Assembly (NCBI GenBank): GCA_010093685.1
Contig: MU006234.1
Coordinates: forward strand, 1 to 64,000
From: Ophiobolus disseminans
Taxonomy: Eukaryota > Ascomycota > Dothideomycetes > Pleosporales > Phaeosphaeriaceae
Length of the DNA: 64,000 nucleotides
Reading direction: 5' to 3'
Part shown: one piece after another, positions 44,488 through 54,962 of the stretch
Layout: the number at the start of each line of letters is the position of its first letter
Numbering within the stretch: the first letter of the stretch is position 1
Position numbers and translations under genes: made by a program
Notes under the pieces: model-generated
Seen by the model: only the letters and a program-made list of their open reading frames with translations
What the model was told of the DNA's origin: nothing
Databases searched by the model: none

Positions 44488-45951
44488 TCACACAGCATAA
44501 GCCTTCAACCCAGGCTCAGTCAACCTCTTATCCGGATACGCAAGCAACAACACACCCGCAATGGGGATCAATCCACTCGTCGCAATAACATCATCCAAAT
44601 CCAAACCAGGTGCCGCTAAGTTATTGCACACACTCGCCACATCAATCCTGCTTATACTCCCCGGTCCGTCATTCTTCAGCGCATCCACAATTAAGGCGAA
44701 CGTCAAGGGATGAAACAAGACGCCGGCGTGGCCGTAAAATCCAGCACCGAGACGGCCGGCGCAGACGCGCTGTACCTCGTTATTAGAGACAGCTACACCG
44801 TTGCCGGCATTGAGGAAACCCGATGCGCCGGTGCCTGACTGCGGCTGAACAATCTCGTCGAAGAAGCCGGAGTAGAAAGTCGTGGTGGGTACGTAAGCGC
44901 TGTCGCCTCCACCTGATCGTAGTCTCCTGACGTAGTCCGAGGTAGCCTGCTGCTGTATGACCGAGGGTGGGCAGAGGTTCAGACCAAGGTTGCTGTTCGG
45001 GGAAAGACACAGCGCGTTGGCGAGAACAGTGCCTCTGAAATCTGAACTGACGGGGAAGAAATCTTTCACAACTTTGCGAGTGGACGGCCAGTACTTGAAC
45101 ACCCACTGGGTGTCGAGGCCGCCTTGGCTCCATGCGATAACGGCAAGATTCTGGTTGTTGTTCGAGCGAGCGGATATATAGTTGATGGCGTAGGCGATGT
45201 ATTCTGCATTGACTTGTGCGTCTCCGAGCATGGCGCCAGGGATATTGAGCCATACAGGATCGGCAAATGGCTGTCCTTGGAGGAGTTTGCGTAGGTTGTT
45301 CGCGAAGTTGGCACCGCCATATGCACCAGTACCAGGAACCATGATGACTGGGCGTTTCGAGCCGGAGCCATACGTGAAGCTGGGTGGAATGAAAATAGCC
45401 CGGCGGAGCGCTTCTTCTGAAAGCGAGTATGGCGCATCGCTGCTTTCTTTCCTTGGGTATATGGTTGTCGATGGCCTGGGGTTGTTGTTATTAATGCCGT
45501 TCTCACTGACTGGTAGTCCGCCAGTAAAGGCGGTGGTTAACGTTCCGTCGAGCAACGGACCAAGACCGACAGCTACCTGCGTTGCAATGGCAGCATAGAT
45601 ATCAGTGCGACCTGTCGGGTTTGCCCAGACTTTGGACGCTCTTGCGACTGCATCTGCAATGTTGGTGGGTCGATTTGCCGCCGTAACCTTTACGAGCGCT
45701 GAGTTGATGGCGCCAGGATTCTTCGCTGCAACCGCGCTGTTCACATTTCCGAGAAGGCCGATGATAGCCCCGTTGAGACCGCTCAGAAGGCCACCAAGTA
45801 GTTGGCGTTCGTCGAGGGTCACCGCTGCATTTTCCAGGGACGGTGCGGGTGTTGGCTCAGGCACAGCTACCGGTGCAGCGACAGGCCCAGGTGCAGCAAG
45901 AGCCGAAGGAAGAAGACTCAGAAGAGCCAACGACGACACTGCATAACGCAT
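44488..45951 (-). CDS. Secreted lipase of the Candida antarctica lipase B type
   Basis: Single exon, 487 aa. A signal peptide (MRYAVSSLALLSLLPSALAA) is followed by a Pro/Ala/Val stretch and a pro-region of about 150 residues. The catalytic domain starts near SGSKRPVIMVPGTGAYGG (oxyanion region). The nucleophile Ser lies in IAWSQGGLDTQW, the acid Asp in FFDEIVQPQSG and the His in FYGHAGVLFHPL, the same order and spacing as in CalB. It ends in a hydrophobic segment (GLIPIAGVLLLAYPDKRL). The family hydrolyses esters and triglycerides with little interfacial activation. The product is expected outside the cell; in a fungus of this kind it may act on host or environmental lipids. Confidence 0.92.
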   Translation of the reverse strand: MRYAVSSLALLSLLPSALAAPGPVAAPVAVPEPTPAPSLENAAVTLDERQLLGGLLSGLNGAIIGLLGNVNSAVAAKNPGAINSALVKVTAANRPTNIADAVARASKVWANPTGRTDIYAAIATQVAVGLGPLLDGTLTTAFTGGLPVSENGINNNNPRPSTTIYPRKESSDAPYSLSEEALRRAIFIPPSFTYGSGSKRPVIMVPGTGAYGGANFANNLRKLLQGQPFADPVWLNIPGAMLGDAQVNAEYIAYAINYISARSNNNQNLAVIAWSQGGLDTQWVFKYWPSTRKVVKDFFPVSSDFRGTVLANALCLSPNSNLGLNLCPPSVIQQQATSDYVRRLRSGGGDSAYVPTTTFYSGFFDEIVQPQSGTGASGFLNAGNGVAVSNNEVQRVCAGRLGAGFYGHAGVLFHPLTFALIVDALKNDGPGSISRIDVASVCNNLAAPGLDLDDVIATSGLIPIAGVLLLAYPDKRLTEPGLKAYAV

Positions 45952-46784
45952 CGTGAAGTGCTCGAAGATCTCGAATATGTGCAGTGAAGAGGGGGAAGTG
46001 CAGAGTCTTACCCATCGTTACCTTCATGGCGATCGTCTTTATATGCGCCCCTTGTCGCGCTGTGCGACTCACCAGCCGTGACGACAGTCCTCGGTCGTCG
46101 GAAACCAAAGATGGGGAACTGCACAGTAGTGCACACGGAAATTAACGATTTGCATGCTGGGCGTAGATCTGACTACACATTTGGGTTGGGACCTGGCGCT
46201 GTTCCTGTCGATGAGCGCCGAATAAAGGTTGCTAGGGACAAGGGGGTTAGGTTCGCTTACTGTTCTGAGAAGCGCCACTGACATCGCAGGGTTTTGTCGG
46301 AAGTTTTTCCGACCTGCATTACGTAGCATGGCTTTAGCGCGTCGGCAACAACAACATCTCGACATCGGATTACTTTGCATCGTCATCGAAGGCCGTAGCT
46401 AACAGCAGTGGCGCTCGACGGTGAAGTCAAAAGTTTCGTCTTCCGCGTGAATGACTGATTGATGGGACGCATGATTCGCGTAGAGGTTTGCCGACACCCA
46501 AAATGTGTTATTGCGAAGTAAGATAGGTATGTAGCGCCCAGCCGATCCAACCAACGATCATTCACCTAGTGTTTATGCTCCTACTCCAGAGCTCATAGTC
46601 AGCTCCTCTGTAAGCAAATGATTCCATGGCTTCCTACATGTCAAGTCTCATCTCGCAAACATGATGTCCTTGGACCGCGACCTCCATGACTTGCAGACCA
46701 ACCAGCTTTCAACAGCCCCAAAATCATTTTGCGTGTACAATCAAGTCCAGTGTTCCTATCGAAATATCTCTCGACACTAGAGAT
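45952..46784. other. Intergenic, lipase upstream region
   Basis: About 830 bp; no gene supported. It holds the lipase promoter and the 3' flank of the next minus-strand gene. Confidence 0.5.
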
Positions 46785-48312
46785 CTACATCCAACGCAGA
46801 GCTCCGCTGAAAGGTATCGCGGGGAACGAACTTCGGATGTTCGAATAGCCTGGATGGTTCTCGAAGCCCTGGGCTGCCGGACCACTTGCTTGCTGTACCG
46901 CACCTTCCCGCGACGGCTCGTGATACGCTTTTTGTGGCGGAGTCGGGCTTGAGTCGAACGGACTTTGTGCTGGCGGAGCTTGGTTGAGGCGTATCAACTT
47001 TTGTGCTTTCTCTTGTTGCGAGAGCATGCCGAAGTCGCGCACGCGTTGCTCTGCCATCTGAGCCCAGTCATTACCACGCAGATGTGATATGTCCGCTGTG
47101 GGGATGGCAGCTGATGCTGGCACGCCCGCATGGGTCATCATAGCAGAGTTTGTCGTGGCAGGTGCGTTGTTACGGTATGGTTGCTCAGTAAGGCCATGGT
47201 TAGGTTTTGCTAGAATTGGAAGGTGCTGCAAAGGCAGCTGTTGCGGAGAAAATTGCTGATAGACGAATGTGGTATTGTGCTGCAGTGGTACAGCACTGGA
47301 GATGGTTGCTACAGGATGTACGCCGACTGCAGGGGGGGTTGACTGGTAAGGCAACTGAAACGAAGGCGTCTGCAGTGTTGAAGCGCTCATCATGCCACTG
47401 TGAACTGCGCCCACGCTTCCATTCCGGACTTGTGGCGCAAACGTGCCTTGGCTTTGTCCCAGGCTCTGCACATATGACGGCGCCTGAGGCTGATTGGAGG
47501 GCGAGGGATACGTTGCTGCCTGGCCATAACTATAGCCTCCAGTCGACACATGCTGCAAGGATCGAGAGGTTGGTCTAGCCGCTTCCTGAAGCGGTTGCTC
47601 CAACGATGAGACCGCAGCGTTGTTTTGGCGATAGTCACTCAGCATTTGGTTCTGGCGTCGATAGTAGTGGTTATCGGCCACAGTAAGCGCTCCCGAAAGC
47701 TCAGGTGACACAAAATGCCCGGACTGCGCGTATATCAGGCGAGGGTCGATCTGTTCTTCTGTCGGCGCAGTCTTTGGGGGCGGAGTCGGAGGGAGGGTCA
47801 AATTTGCTACGACGCCGTTAGTTTTTGCGCCCCCTATGTTCGGGGAGGCAGTTACCAAGTTCCTCGTCCTCAGCAGCTTGTCTCAACCTCTCAAGCCTCA
47901 TCTCTTCGTAGTCACGCCACGCGCCACTTGCGATGTTCATTCTGCCCAAAAGCTCAAATGTGCCCTTTAGTTGCGCCCGCCGAATGAGAAACTTTGCCAA
48001 TGGCTCTAGGTTCTCTGTGACTATGCTCAGATCTGCGGCGAGGTTCTTGTGGCGGAATTCAATGGCCTGACAGATGCGCTCGAACAGTAGGTCATCGCCA
48101 TCCGTGGGATAGTCCTAATAAGGCTTTTAGTATGGGATGTATATCACCAGAGATACACTTACCGGCTTGTGCATGCAGAAGTATACAGCGGTCTGTAATT
48201 GGGCCGAGATATCCGCATCGTATGCAAGAAGATGACTGAACGCGCAGCGAAGGTAAGGAACGAGCTCTTGCTGGATCCATCGACGATCGATAGGGAGTAG
48301 TGGGGCGCTCAT
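46785..48312 (-). CDS. Paralogue A of a five-member uncharacterised family, Q/P-rich tail
   Basis: Three exons, 48312-48163, 48114-47856 and 47806-46785, give 476 aa; introns of 48 and 49 bp have good branch sites (the second contains ACTAAC). The N-terminal 130 residues look all-helical: RRWIQQELVPYLRCAFSHLL (10-29), a middle helix, then LEPLAKFLIRRAQLKGTFEL (86-105). The remaining 340 residues are disordered, rich in Gln, Pro, Ser and Asn, with an early PPTPPPKTAP. The N-terminal W-x(4)-L-[VIL]-[PA]-[FY] pattern and the later aliphatic-A-x-aliphatic-L/F-I-R pattern recur in the genes at 49157, 50819, 57019 and 59819. No domain is recognised and no targeting signal is seen. The tail is of the kind found in transcription or RNA-associated proteins, which is only suggestive. 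Confidence 0.75.
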
Positions 48313-49156
48313 GGTTGATGTGCCGAGTTCGTCGCAAGCTGGGTGTGGGTTGATGCAAAAGATAGAAACAGCAATCGTTGCGATGCGCGGAATGGGCAGC
48401 AATGTGAAATTTGAACGCGCTTTTCACCATTCACTGCGGATGAATGACACTGGATTCACGGTGAAGGCAAGTCATTTGAGCCCGAGTAAGCCTCGTGACC
48501 GCGGGATGAACAGAGATGTCGGAGACAATTTAAGCGATAGCGGTCGTCAGGCGTACATATAAAATTATTACCTAGATACGTAGCAGAAGGTGAAGAAATG
48601 AGCCGTAGTGAGCTCCCCACTTACGAGCGGAAAGATGAGATGATATCCGGTATGGGACGCGCGCATGGCTTGGTATAATACGATCACCATATCCCTAATT
48701 AAGTCAGTGCTCTCAGGTCGAAAAACATATGCTTTGTCAATCTCATATTAGCATGTACTTTGAAATCGAGCATCGTCATGGCTGTTTGCAACATCCACTG
48801 AGTATTCTGGCGGCGACGGCGACGTCGGGAGATGACACTACCTGGAATTGGACAAGTGCACAAATCGGCACATGAAAGATCAATATAGCGTGGTCATATG
48901 CGGTGTCTAGAATGTCCTTTTGCAGTTGCTATCTACTCAAGATCTGACTTGGCGTAGCAGGTAGTGAGGAGTGAAGCTTGATCTCTCTCGGTGAGCGGTG
49001 CCAAGCACACGCTAGGCCCACCATACGCTAGTCTCATCTCAAGCCACAAAGCTTCTTCAATTATTTTTGGGTGCTCTTTCCTCAAACCATTATCGTGTCC
49101 CATCATCCCATCAGGGACAAAACTTGGATTCAACATTCCCCAGAACACCAAAAGAT
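48313..49156. other. Intergenic, no gene seen
   Basis: About 840 bp between paralogues A and B, both on the minus strand. No gene or clear repeat was recognised. Confidence 0.5.
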
Positions 49157-49877
49157 CTAGGATCCACCGCCTTGACCCCCACGAGATCGTGCACGACCCA
49201 CACTCCCGCCACCTTGACCTCCGCGAGCAGCAATGCCGCCGCGAGTTGCACCACCACTGAAGCCGGGGGGAGCTCTTGTTGACTGAGCCCGGCGCCTGCG
49301 CAGAAATTAGTAGCCGTCACCTGAAGTTTCAAAAATGGGAGCTTTGAAAACATACCAGTTCGGGTAATGCATCTGCGCCGGCTCACGGCCAGCAGCCATG
49401 TCAGCGGCGACTGTCTGCCGGTGCGCATCCTGTAGATCACGTGCAGCCGGCAGTGGAGGAAGTACCAGGCCACCAAACTTCTTCAGATGGCGGACCAGCA
49501 GAAGTACGACGAGCTCGCGGTCCTGTGCGATGTCCTGGATGCCCGGATGGCACATGTCCGGATTCGCAAGGCCGAAGATTACTTGGTCCAAGAAGCCCTC
49601 ATTTTCTTCGGCGAGATCCTGTAATGTGATTTCAGTCACTTGTACGGCAAGGCTCTGTTAAGTAGGTACTTACGATCTTGGCGGAGGTGCGGGCAGCCGC
49701 CTCGATGAGCGGACCGAAGTCGAAGTTAGGCATTCTGGTGCCCGTTCGGGGATCAACTTGAGGAAAGTAATGGCGGAGCAAAGGCAAGATGTTGCCCTCT
49801 CCAAATTGCTCCAACTCAGTGGGAGCCTGCTGCGCAGTGCGGCGGGCACGGTAGGTGTACTGAGACGGGGCAGACAT
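49157..49877 (-). CDS. Paralogue B of the five-member family, RGG-type tail
   Basis: Three exons, 49877-49674, 49618-49356 and 49295-49157, give 201 aa. Intron 1 (55 bp) must end at ACATTACAG to stay open; intron 2 (60 bp) carries GCTACTAAT before its acceptor. Splicing changes the C-terminus from a run-on to a Gly/Arg-rich tail (residues 156-201) with ATRGGIAARGGQGGG and ARSRGGQGGGS. The N-terminal part holds EGNILPLLRHYF (27-38) and later CHPGIQDI followed by LVVLLLVRHL (104-113), the family pattern; the usual Trp is absent. RGG tails are common in RNA-binding proteins, but the helical domain is unknown and I assign no function. Confidence 0.72.
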
Positions 49878-50518
49878 AATGTCAATAAAGATCAGGTCGT
49901 TGAAAGCCGGTTGATGGGTTAGCTTCCTAATATCTACTTAGTAGGGAGTGAACGTGATTTAAAGGGGTACCATACTACGAGCAGTTGCTGATCAAGTCAA
50001 AGAAGAGGGGGTCCGAGAGGAGTTATTGCTGGCTGTAGAGAAGGGAGAAGAAGAGGAGTTATACGGGTAAGAAACGTTGTTTATATATCGATGGGGTAGC
50101 AATCCCAGTAGCGATCGTGACTCTCGTTTGCGATCCACCTGCAGCTGGAAACAAAGTGCGTCCTCACTGACAATACATCATTGACGATGACTGAAGGCAA
50201 GCAAACAGAGGTTGATATCAAGGTGAGAGAGTGTAAAGGCTTTCAGGGGAACATTGTAACATATATATAGGGAAGCACGTCACTGGAACTCGGTCAGCTG
50301 CTTGGACAGCAAACGATGAGGATGGCACATGATGGCACATGATGGCACATGATGGCACACGATAATCCGGCCATGGAAACACGTAGCAAGCAATACTCCA
50401 AGCACATGCGTGCACACGGATCACATGAGGTAAGAAATCCGGACTTTTGCTCCAAAAGCGAACGAACAACGGCTTTGAGAAAACCCTGGATACCAATGTA
50501 TATGGACAGAAGAGAATA
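49878..50518. other. Intergenic with a 10-bp tandem repeat
   Basis: About 640 bp, containing the short repeat listed next; otherwise nothing recognised. Confidence 0.5.
50321..50360. repeat. Four tandem copies of a 10-bp unit
   Basis: GATGGCACAT is repeated four times, the last ending in C instead of T. A simple minisatellite in intergenic DNA. Confidence 0.9.
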
Positions 50519-50681
50519 TGTCGGATGTGAGAGACAGGGCAGAAAATATGGAGAAGGTTGTTGTATTGAGAGAGCTACGGACAGCGATTATATACAGCAC
50601 CAGGATAAGTAAGCAGGCGACTAAGGGTCACGTGAGAATGCAGTTCACCTGTACTGTGTGATCCAAGGTGCCATGCTGACA
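50519..50681 (-). repeat. Second solo LTR of the Copia-type family
   Basis: 163 bp on the minus strand, TG...CA bounded, with the exact 5-bp duplication GAATA on both sides (50514-50518, 50682-50686). More diverged than the LTRs at 17-20 kb. It ends 138 bp downstream of the stop of paralogue C. Confidence 0.88.
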
Positions 50682-50818
50682 GAATAGAACCAAAACCGCG
50701 CATGCAACAATACATACATGAACGGATGCCAAAACAAGACCACGCCTTGAGACTTCCATAAGGCCTTTCCAGGCTTCCACAGGTTCATATGCCTCTTGTA
50801 CCCCTTACAACGCACTAC

Positions 50819-51276
50819 TCATTGACCCGTCCCCTTCCCCTCACTCAGCGTTTTCCTGTCATTGCTACATTAGCAAAACGCTCCATAACATCCTCATCAT
50901 AATCCACAACTTACCCCAACCTCTGCAAATCCGCAATCTTCGCCTCATGGTGCCTCTCCCTCCAGTCCACTAGCACCGCCGCAACCCAAACATAGTTCTG
51001 GACTCGCTCGAAAATAGTCCCGCCCAGACCCATCGTCCTCCGGTTGATAGCCGCATGTACGACGCTCGCCTCGAAATTTTCCTCGTACCCGGGATCCTCG
51101 AAGTCTTCCATCAGGGGTGCGACGTCGTTGACCATGCTATCAATGCCCGCGATGGAGATATCGTAGTGTGCTTGTAAAAAAGCGAGAAGCTCGTCATCGA
51201 TCCAACTGCGGATCCATTCGTTGTCGTTGGAAGCTTCTGCTGGCCCGGGTGACTGGGGACGATGACTGGAAGCCAT
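50819..51276 (-). CDS. Paralogue C of the five-member family, no tail
   Basis: Two exons, 51276-50915 and 50864-50819, give 135 aa; if the 50-bp intron (donor GTAAGT, acceptor TAG after GCTAAT) is not used, the protein ends at 120 residues. After a polar N-terminus come SWIDDELLAFLQAHYDI (24-40), SVVHAAINRR (71-80) and YVWVAAVLVDWRERHHEA (95-112). Those three blocks align closely with the gene at 57019, so the two are the nearest pair in the family. The protein is short, mostly helical and acidic in the middle. No signal peptide or known domain is seen. The start is the Met of MASSHRPQSPG; an upstream in-frame Met exists but its extension has no family match. Confidence 0.72.
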
Positions 51277-52298
51277 GGTTGACGAACGGAAGTGGAAGGG
51301 GTCTTTGAGCACGCATATCTCGTTTTGCGGATTTATAGAAAGAATGTCTTGCATTGTGCAGGATTGTCCGGTGACTTGAAGAGCGAAGAGCAATCGTAAT
51401 CGATTGAGCTTTAGATGAGAGGGCAATCAGCAAGGAAGGAGGGGAGGCAAACATGGAACCTGTTGCCGGATGCTCAGCTAATGTTGCCATTTTCGAGAAC
51501 GTGAAGTCTAGGTGAAGCTGACTTTCGGCTGCGGTCTATTATGAAAATGTCCGTGAAACTCTCAATCAAGAGAAATATGTTTGCCAATCAGCGCTAACTG
51601 TCACAATCGCGTGTAACGATTACGTGATCTTCTGGCGGGCTCTGTGAATCCTTTTTCAACCGTTTCGGCAGAGTGCATGATAATCAGACGAGTTTGAGTG
51701 ATATGCAGAACTGAAAGAACGAGTTCAATGATGTCTGGAGGTGCGTGAATACCAGCCTAACGCAGTAAATATCCTGTAGTAACCACGGAAGTTAATAGCA
51801 CCCCTTCACTTTACCTTGCTCATGTACTGGCGACAACCATCATACCATGCCAACCAATTCCACCATTTTCGGTAGAGCTTTTCAGCCACGAGCGTGTCAA
51901 AGCCTCATACTTCCTTGTCCCACGTATCATTCCGTTCAGCACCAATAACAAAGCTCGACCTAGCCTTCTTGCTCAATTCGAGTCACTCGTCACGCCGCCA
52001 TCACCCCTTGTAGGAGGGCTGTTCCTGATCCTCGCTTTCCGTTGCGGCGATACAAAAAGCTCAACTTAAAAGCTTTAAATTGAAACGAAGCCAATCGATT
52101 ATACGATATAAGTGCAAGGACGGGTGCAAAATGCTGTCCAGGGAAGAAACTCCCGTCACGTTGCCAAGGGACCTTTCTCGGCCGAGGCTCGGGGTAAGTC
52201 GATACAGATCTCATGGCTCACCAGCACGGAACAATTACAGCAAGAATTTCTTGAACAAACCCTGTAATACTAGGCGCTTTGAAGTTTGCAAGCCATAA
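51277..52298. other. Intergenic, no gene seen
   Basis: About 1.0 kb upstream of paralogue C. No gene or repeat recognised. Confidence 0.5.
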
Positions 52299-52752
52299 AT
52301 GCCATCATCATCGTCCTCTTCCCCCGAAAAAGCACAGACCTCAACCCCCCAGCTCCACTCCAACAACCCTTTTGCCTCTCCCTCAAACATCCCCTATCCC
52401 CCTCCCAATAAACCATCTCCATCTCCATCCCCATCCACCCCACATCTTCCGCACCTCATCCCTCCGTCCCCATCGCACGCAACACAACCGCCAAGCACGC
52501 CTCTGAAACACGACTCCAAACAGCCCTTGCAGCATGAGCCGCACATCAAACGACACTAACCATCCACGAGTTGTTTTGCCCCGTAAGTCAAGCTCAGATC
52601 GGCTAGGTGAAGCTCTTGTGGACGAGGCTTGCGGGCCTTGGCTACGCGGCGATGTTTGGGGGCGTGCGATCGTTTCGGCCATTGAAGAGGGGGGTTTCAG
52701 TGCTTCGTGGAAAGTGTATAGGTGTGGGGTTTCCCAGGAAAACTGGAGGTAA
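52299..52752 (+). CDS. Doubtful small gene, two overlapping frames
   Basis: A Ser/Pro/His-rich frame (52299-52559, starting MPSSSSSSPEKAQTS) overlaps a second frame (52534-52752) that reads like folded protein (DEACGPWLRGDVWGRAIVSA, FSASWKVYRCGVSQENWR). They may be one gene joined by an intron I could not place, or a gene with a frameshift. No family is recognised. Confidence 0.3.
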
Positions 52753-52888
52753 GCTGCAGTGCAGGACTTAGTTTTCTCTTTCTCAATTTTTTTGGTATTT
52801 GATTTCCGTTCTTGTTGGGCTGGTCCATTTACCTTCTTTTATTTATTTCGAGACCTAATTTATACAAGCCATACACCGATTATTCGAT

Positions 52889-54019
52889 ATGCATACCTCT
52901 ATTATCACGCTCTCGACTCTTCTCTCCCTCTCCACTGCGCTGCCGCAACGTAATCGGAATGGTGGGAATGGACGGGGTGGTGGCGGCGGACAAACTCAAC
53001 AAGCCACAGCCCAACAACAGGCCGCTCAGGTCGCTCAAGGCCTCTCGCAAGCTCAAGACGGCTCCACAATCCTCGACGATACTGTAATGGTCAACGGGCT
53101 ACCCATACGCTTCAAAATCTCTGCGCCCGCAGACCAGTTCCTTCCTGCATCGGGTGTCCCCGGTGCGGCTGCAGCATCGGCGCAAGGCACGCTCGGCGCG
53201 AACGTGCTCCTGCACGGCGACGGCGGACAGTCCTTCTTCGACATGCCCAACCAAAATGTCCAGGCAAACACTATGGGCGTTGCTCTCCTCGCGCCGGACG
53301 AGAACTTATTCTGGGGTGGAGGCAGCGGTCTCCAGCGTACGGACGGTGTCGCGCACGCCCAAGCCGTCAACGACTTCATCCAGACGGAGCTCCCCGCGCG
53401 CGTCGCGGTCAACATGTCGAACATTGTTTTCACCGGTGTGAGTGGCGGTTCGCTTTTAATGTCCGGCTTCTTCATTCCTGCGCAAATGGCAAACTACGCA
53501 AACAGCGCCGTAGAGTTGAACTGCGGCGCGATGCCACCTCAGGTCGCATTCCAGAATGCTGCGAGCGTAATGAGTCAGACGAGAATACACTACCAGAGCA
53601 CACAGTCTGAATTGCAGTTGCTGCAGGACGCCATCCCACAGGCAGTCGTGGCGTATGAACAGGCGGCGGTGGATGCGGGTTTGAATGCGAACCAGATCAA
53701 TGCGCTGCAGACGGTCGACAACACGCCGGCAGGTGGTCATTGCGAGTTCGATGGGCAGGACTTTGTGGACGGAGTGCAGACTATGCTGACGAGTTACTCG
53801 AATGTGGTTCAGGGTGGGGATGGGGTCGTGACCGGGCTTGGAGCGCCGAGTAACGGGCAGGTCGCGACTGGTGTAGTAGGAAACGAGAATCTGCAATTTG
53901 TTGGGGGCAGGAAGCGGGAGGCCACGATTGAGAGCATGGTGAAGATGCGATGGGCGAGGCAGGAAGTCGTGGAAGTTGGGGACGTTGCTTTGGTGGCTTG
54001 TGGGAGGACGTCGTGTTAG
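52889..54019 (+). CDS. Secreted alpha/beta-hydrolase-like protein
   Basis: Single exon, 376 aa. A signal peptide (MHTSIITLSTLLSLSTAL) is followed by a Gly/Asn-rich and Gln-rich linker to about residue 55. The domain shows NVLLHGDGGQSFFD (an HG oxyanion-like turn), VALLAPDENLFWGG, and the nucleophile-elbow-like GVSGGSLLMSGFF (G-x-S-G-G). A possible His is in TPAGGHCEFDG. The arrangement fits the alpha/beta-hydrolase fold, but I cannot place it in a named esterase family. It lies between a doubtful small gene and ribosomal protein uL14. The C-terminal 40 residues are charged and end in CGRTSC. Confidence 0.7.
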   Translation: MHTSIITLSTLLSLSTALPQRNRNGGNGRGGGGGQTQQATAQQQAAQVAQGLSQAQDGSTILDDTVMVNGLPIRFKISAPADQFLPASGVPGAAAASAQGTLGANVLLHGDGGQSFFDMPNQNVQANTMGVALLAPDENLFWGGGSGLQRTDGVAHAQAVNDFIQTELPARVAVNMSNIVFTGVSGGSLLMSGFFIPAQMANYANSAVELNCGAMPPQVAFQNAASVMSQTRIHYQSTQSELQLLQDAIPQAVVAYEQAAVDAGLNANQINALQTVDNTPAGGHCEFDGQDFVDGVQTMLTSYSNVVQGGDGVVTGLGAPSNGQVATGVVGNENLQFVGGRKREATIESMVKMRWARQEVVEVGDVALVACGRTSC

Positions 54020-54280
54020 TTAGAGGATGGAGTGGTCCTAAATATTGTTCTTGTAAGCATTTTCAAATTCTGCAGCGATTTGGCACTACTCAGCGCGATG
54101 AGCATTCAAGGTCACTTCAAGGAATGTGAGCTGGCTGTTCGTAATGTTCATTTGACTGGTATCTTGAAGGTCGTCCCATGGCTAGCATCCGCATTGTCTG
54201 CTTCCAAATCCTTCAGCCCGTAAATGCATTTTCGCCGTGCCGTGAACCCATAAAAGTCGAAGAGCTGGAAAAGAGACACC

Positions 54281-54962
54281 TCACATCACGACACCGGAGT
54301 TGGAGGCGATACGTGGCCACAGCTCGGCGGCCTCCTTTGCGACGGGGCCGGTGATGGCGGAGCCCTTCATTTCGCCCTTGGGGTTGACGATCTGCGTCGG
54401 TTGTTAGCCAGGCGTCCCTTCTGCTTGAGCCGTCCATATCTATGGATGTATCCGGGCTCGGCATGTGTGCACTCACCACACCAGCGTTATCCTCGAAGTA
54501 CAGGAAGACACCGTCCGCCCGCCTCCATGGCTTGCTCTGTCGGACAATGACGGCGGGCATGACCTTCTTCCTCAGCTCAGGCTTTCCCTTCTTGACGGTC
54601 GCCATGACCATGTCGCCGGCGCCTCCAGCAGGCAGACGGTTGAGGCGGGCACCGATACCCTTGACGGAGATGATGTACAGGTTGCGGGCGCCCGAGTTGT
54701 CGCAGCAGTTCATGACGGCGCCGCTGTGCGCCTGTTAGCCAAGCCCTCATACATGTGCCATTGCTTGTTCTAGCGGATGGGGGATTCGCCGAGGCGATCG
54801 CGTTCGGGGCGGACGTACACAGGCAGACCGAGAGTCATCTTGAGCTTGTTACCGGAGGAAGAACCTCGACTGCACATTGTTAGCGACTGCACAAGACGTC
54901 ATTGCTTTCGCTGCCTCAAAATTGGCAATAGCAGGCTTTACTTACCCACGCTTGGATGCCAT
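54281..54962 (-). CDS. RPL23: 60S ribosomal protein uL14 (eukaryotic L23)
   Basis: Four exons, 54962-54946, 54869-54819, 54723-54477 and 54391-54281, give 141 aa. The first coding exon is only 17 nt, typical of ribosomal-protein genes. Exons 2 and 3 join as LGLPV|GAVMNCCDNSGARN, and exons 3 and 4 as DNAGV|IVNPKGEMKGSA. The body shows KGIGARLNRLPAGGAGDMVM, VKKGKPELRKKVMPAVIVRQ and the ending RIASNSGVVM, near-identical to this universal family. It binds rRNA on the intersubunit face of the large subunit. The yeast protein is 137 aa, so the length is normal. Confidence 0.96.

Noticed and set aside
49619..49673. A 19-nt intron in paralogue B (GTAAGT to the first ACAG)
   Set aside because: It would keep the frame but is far below any plausible intron length; the 55-bp alternative also keeps the frame and has a branch-like site.
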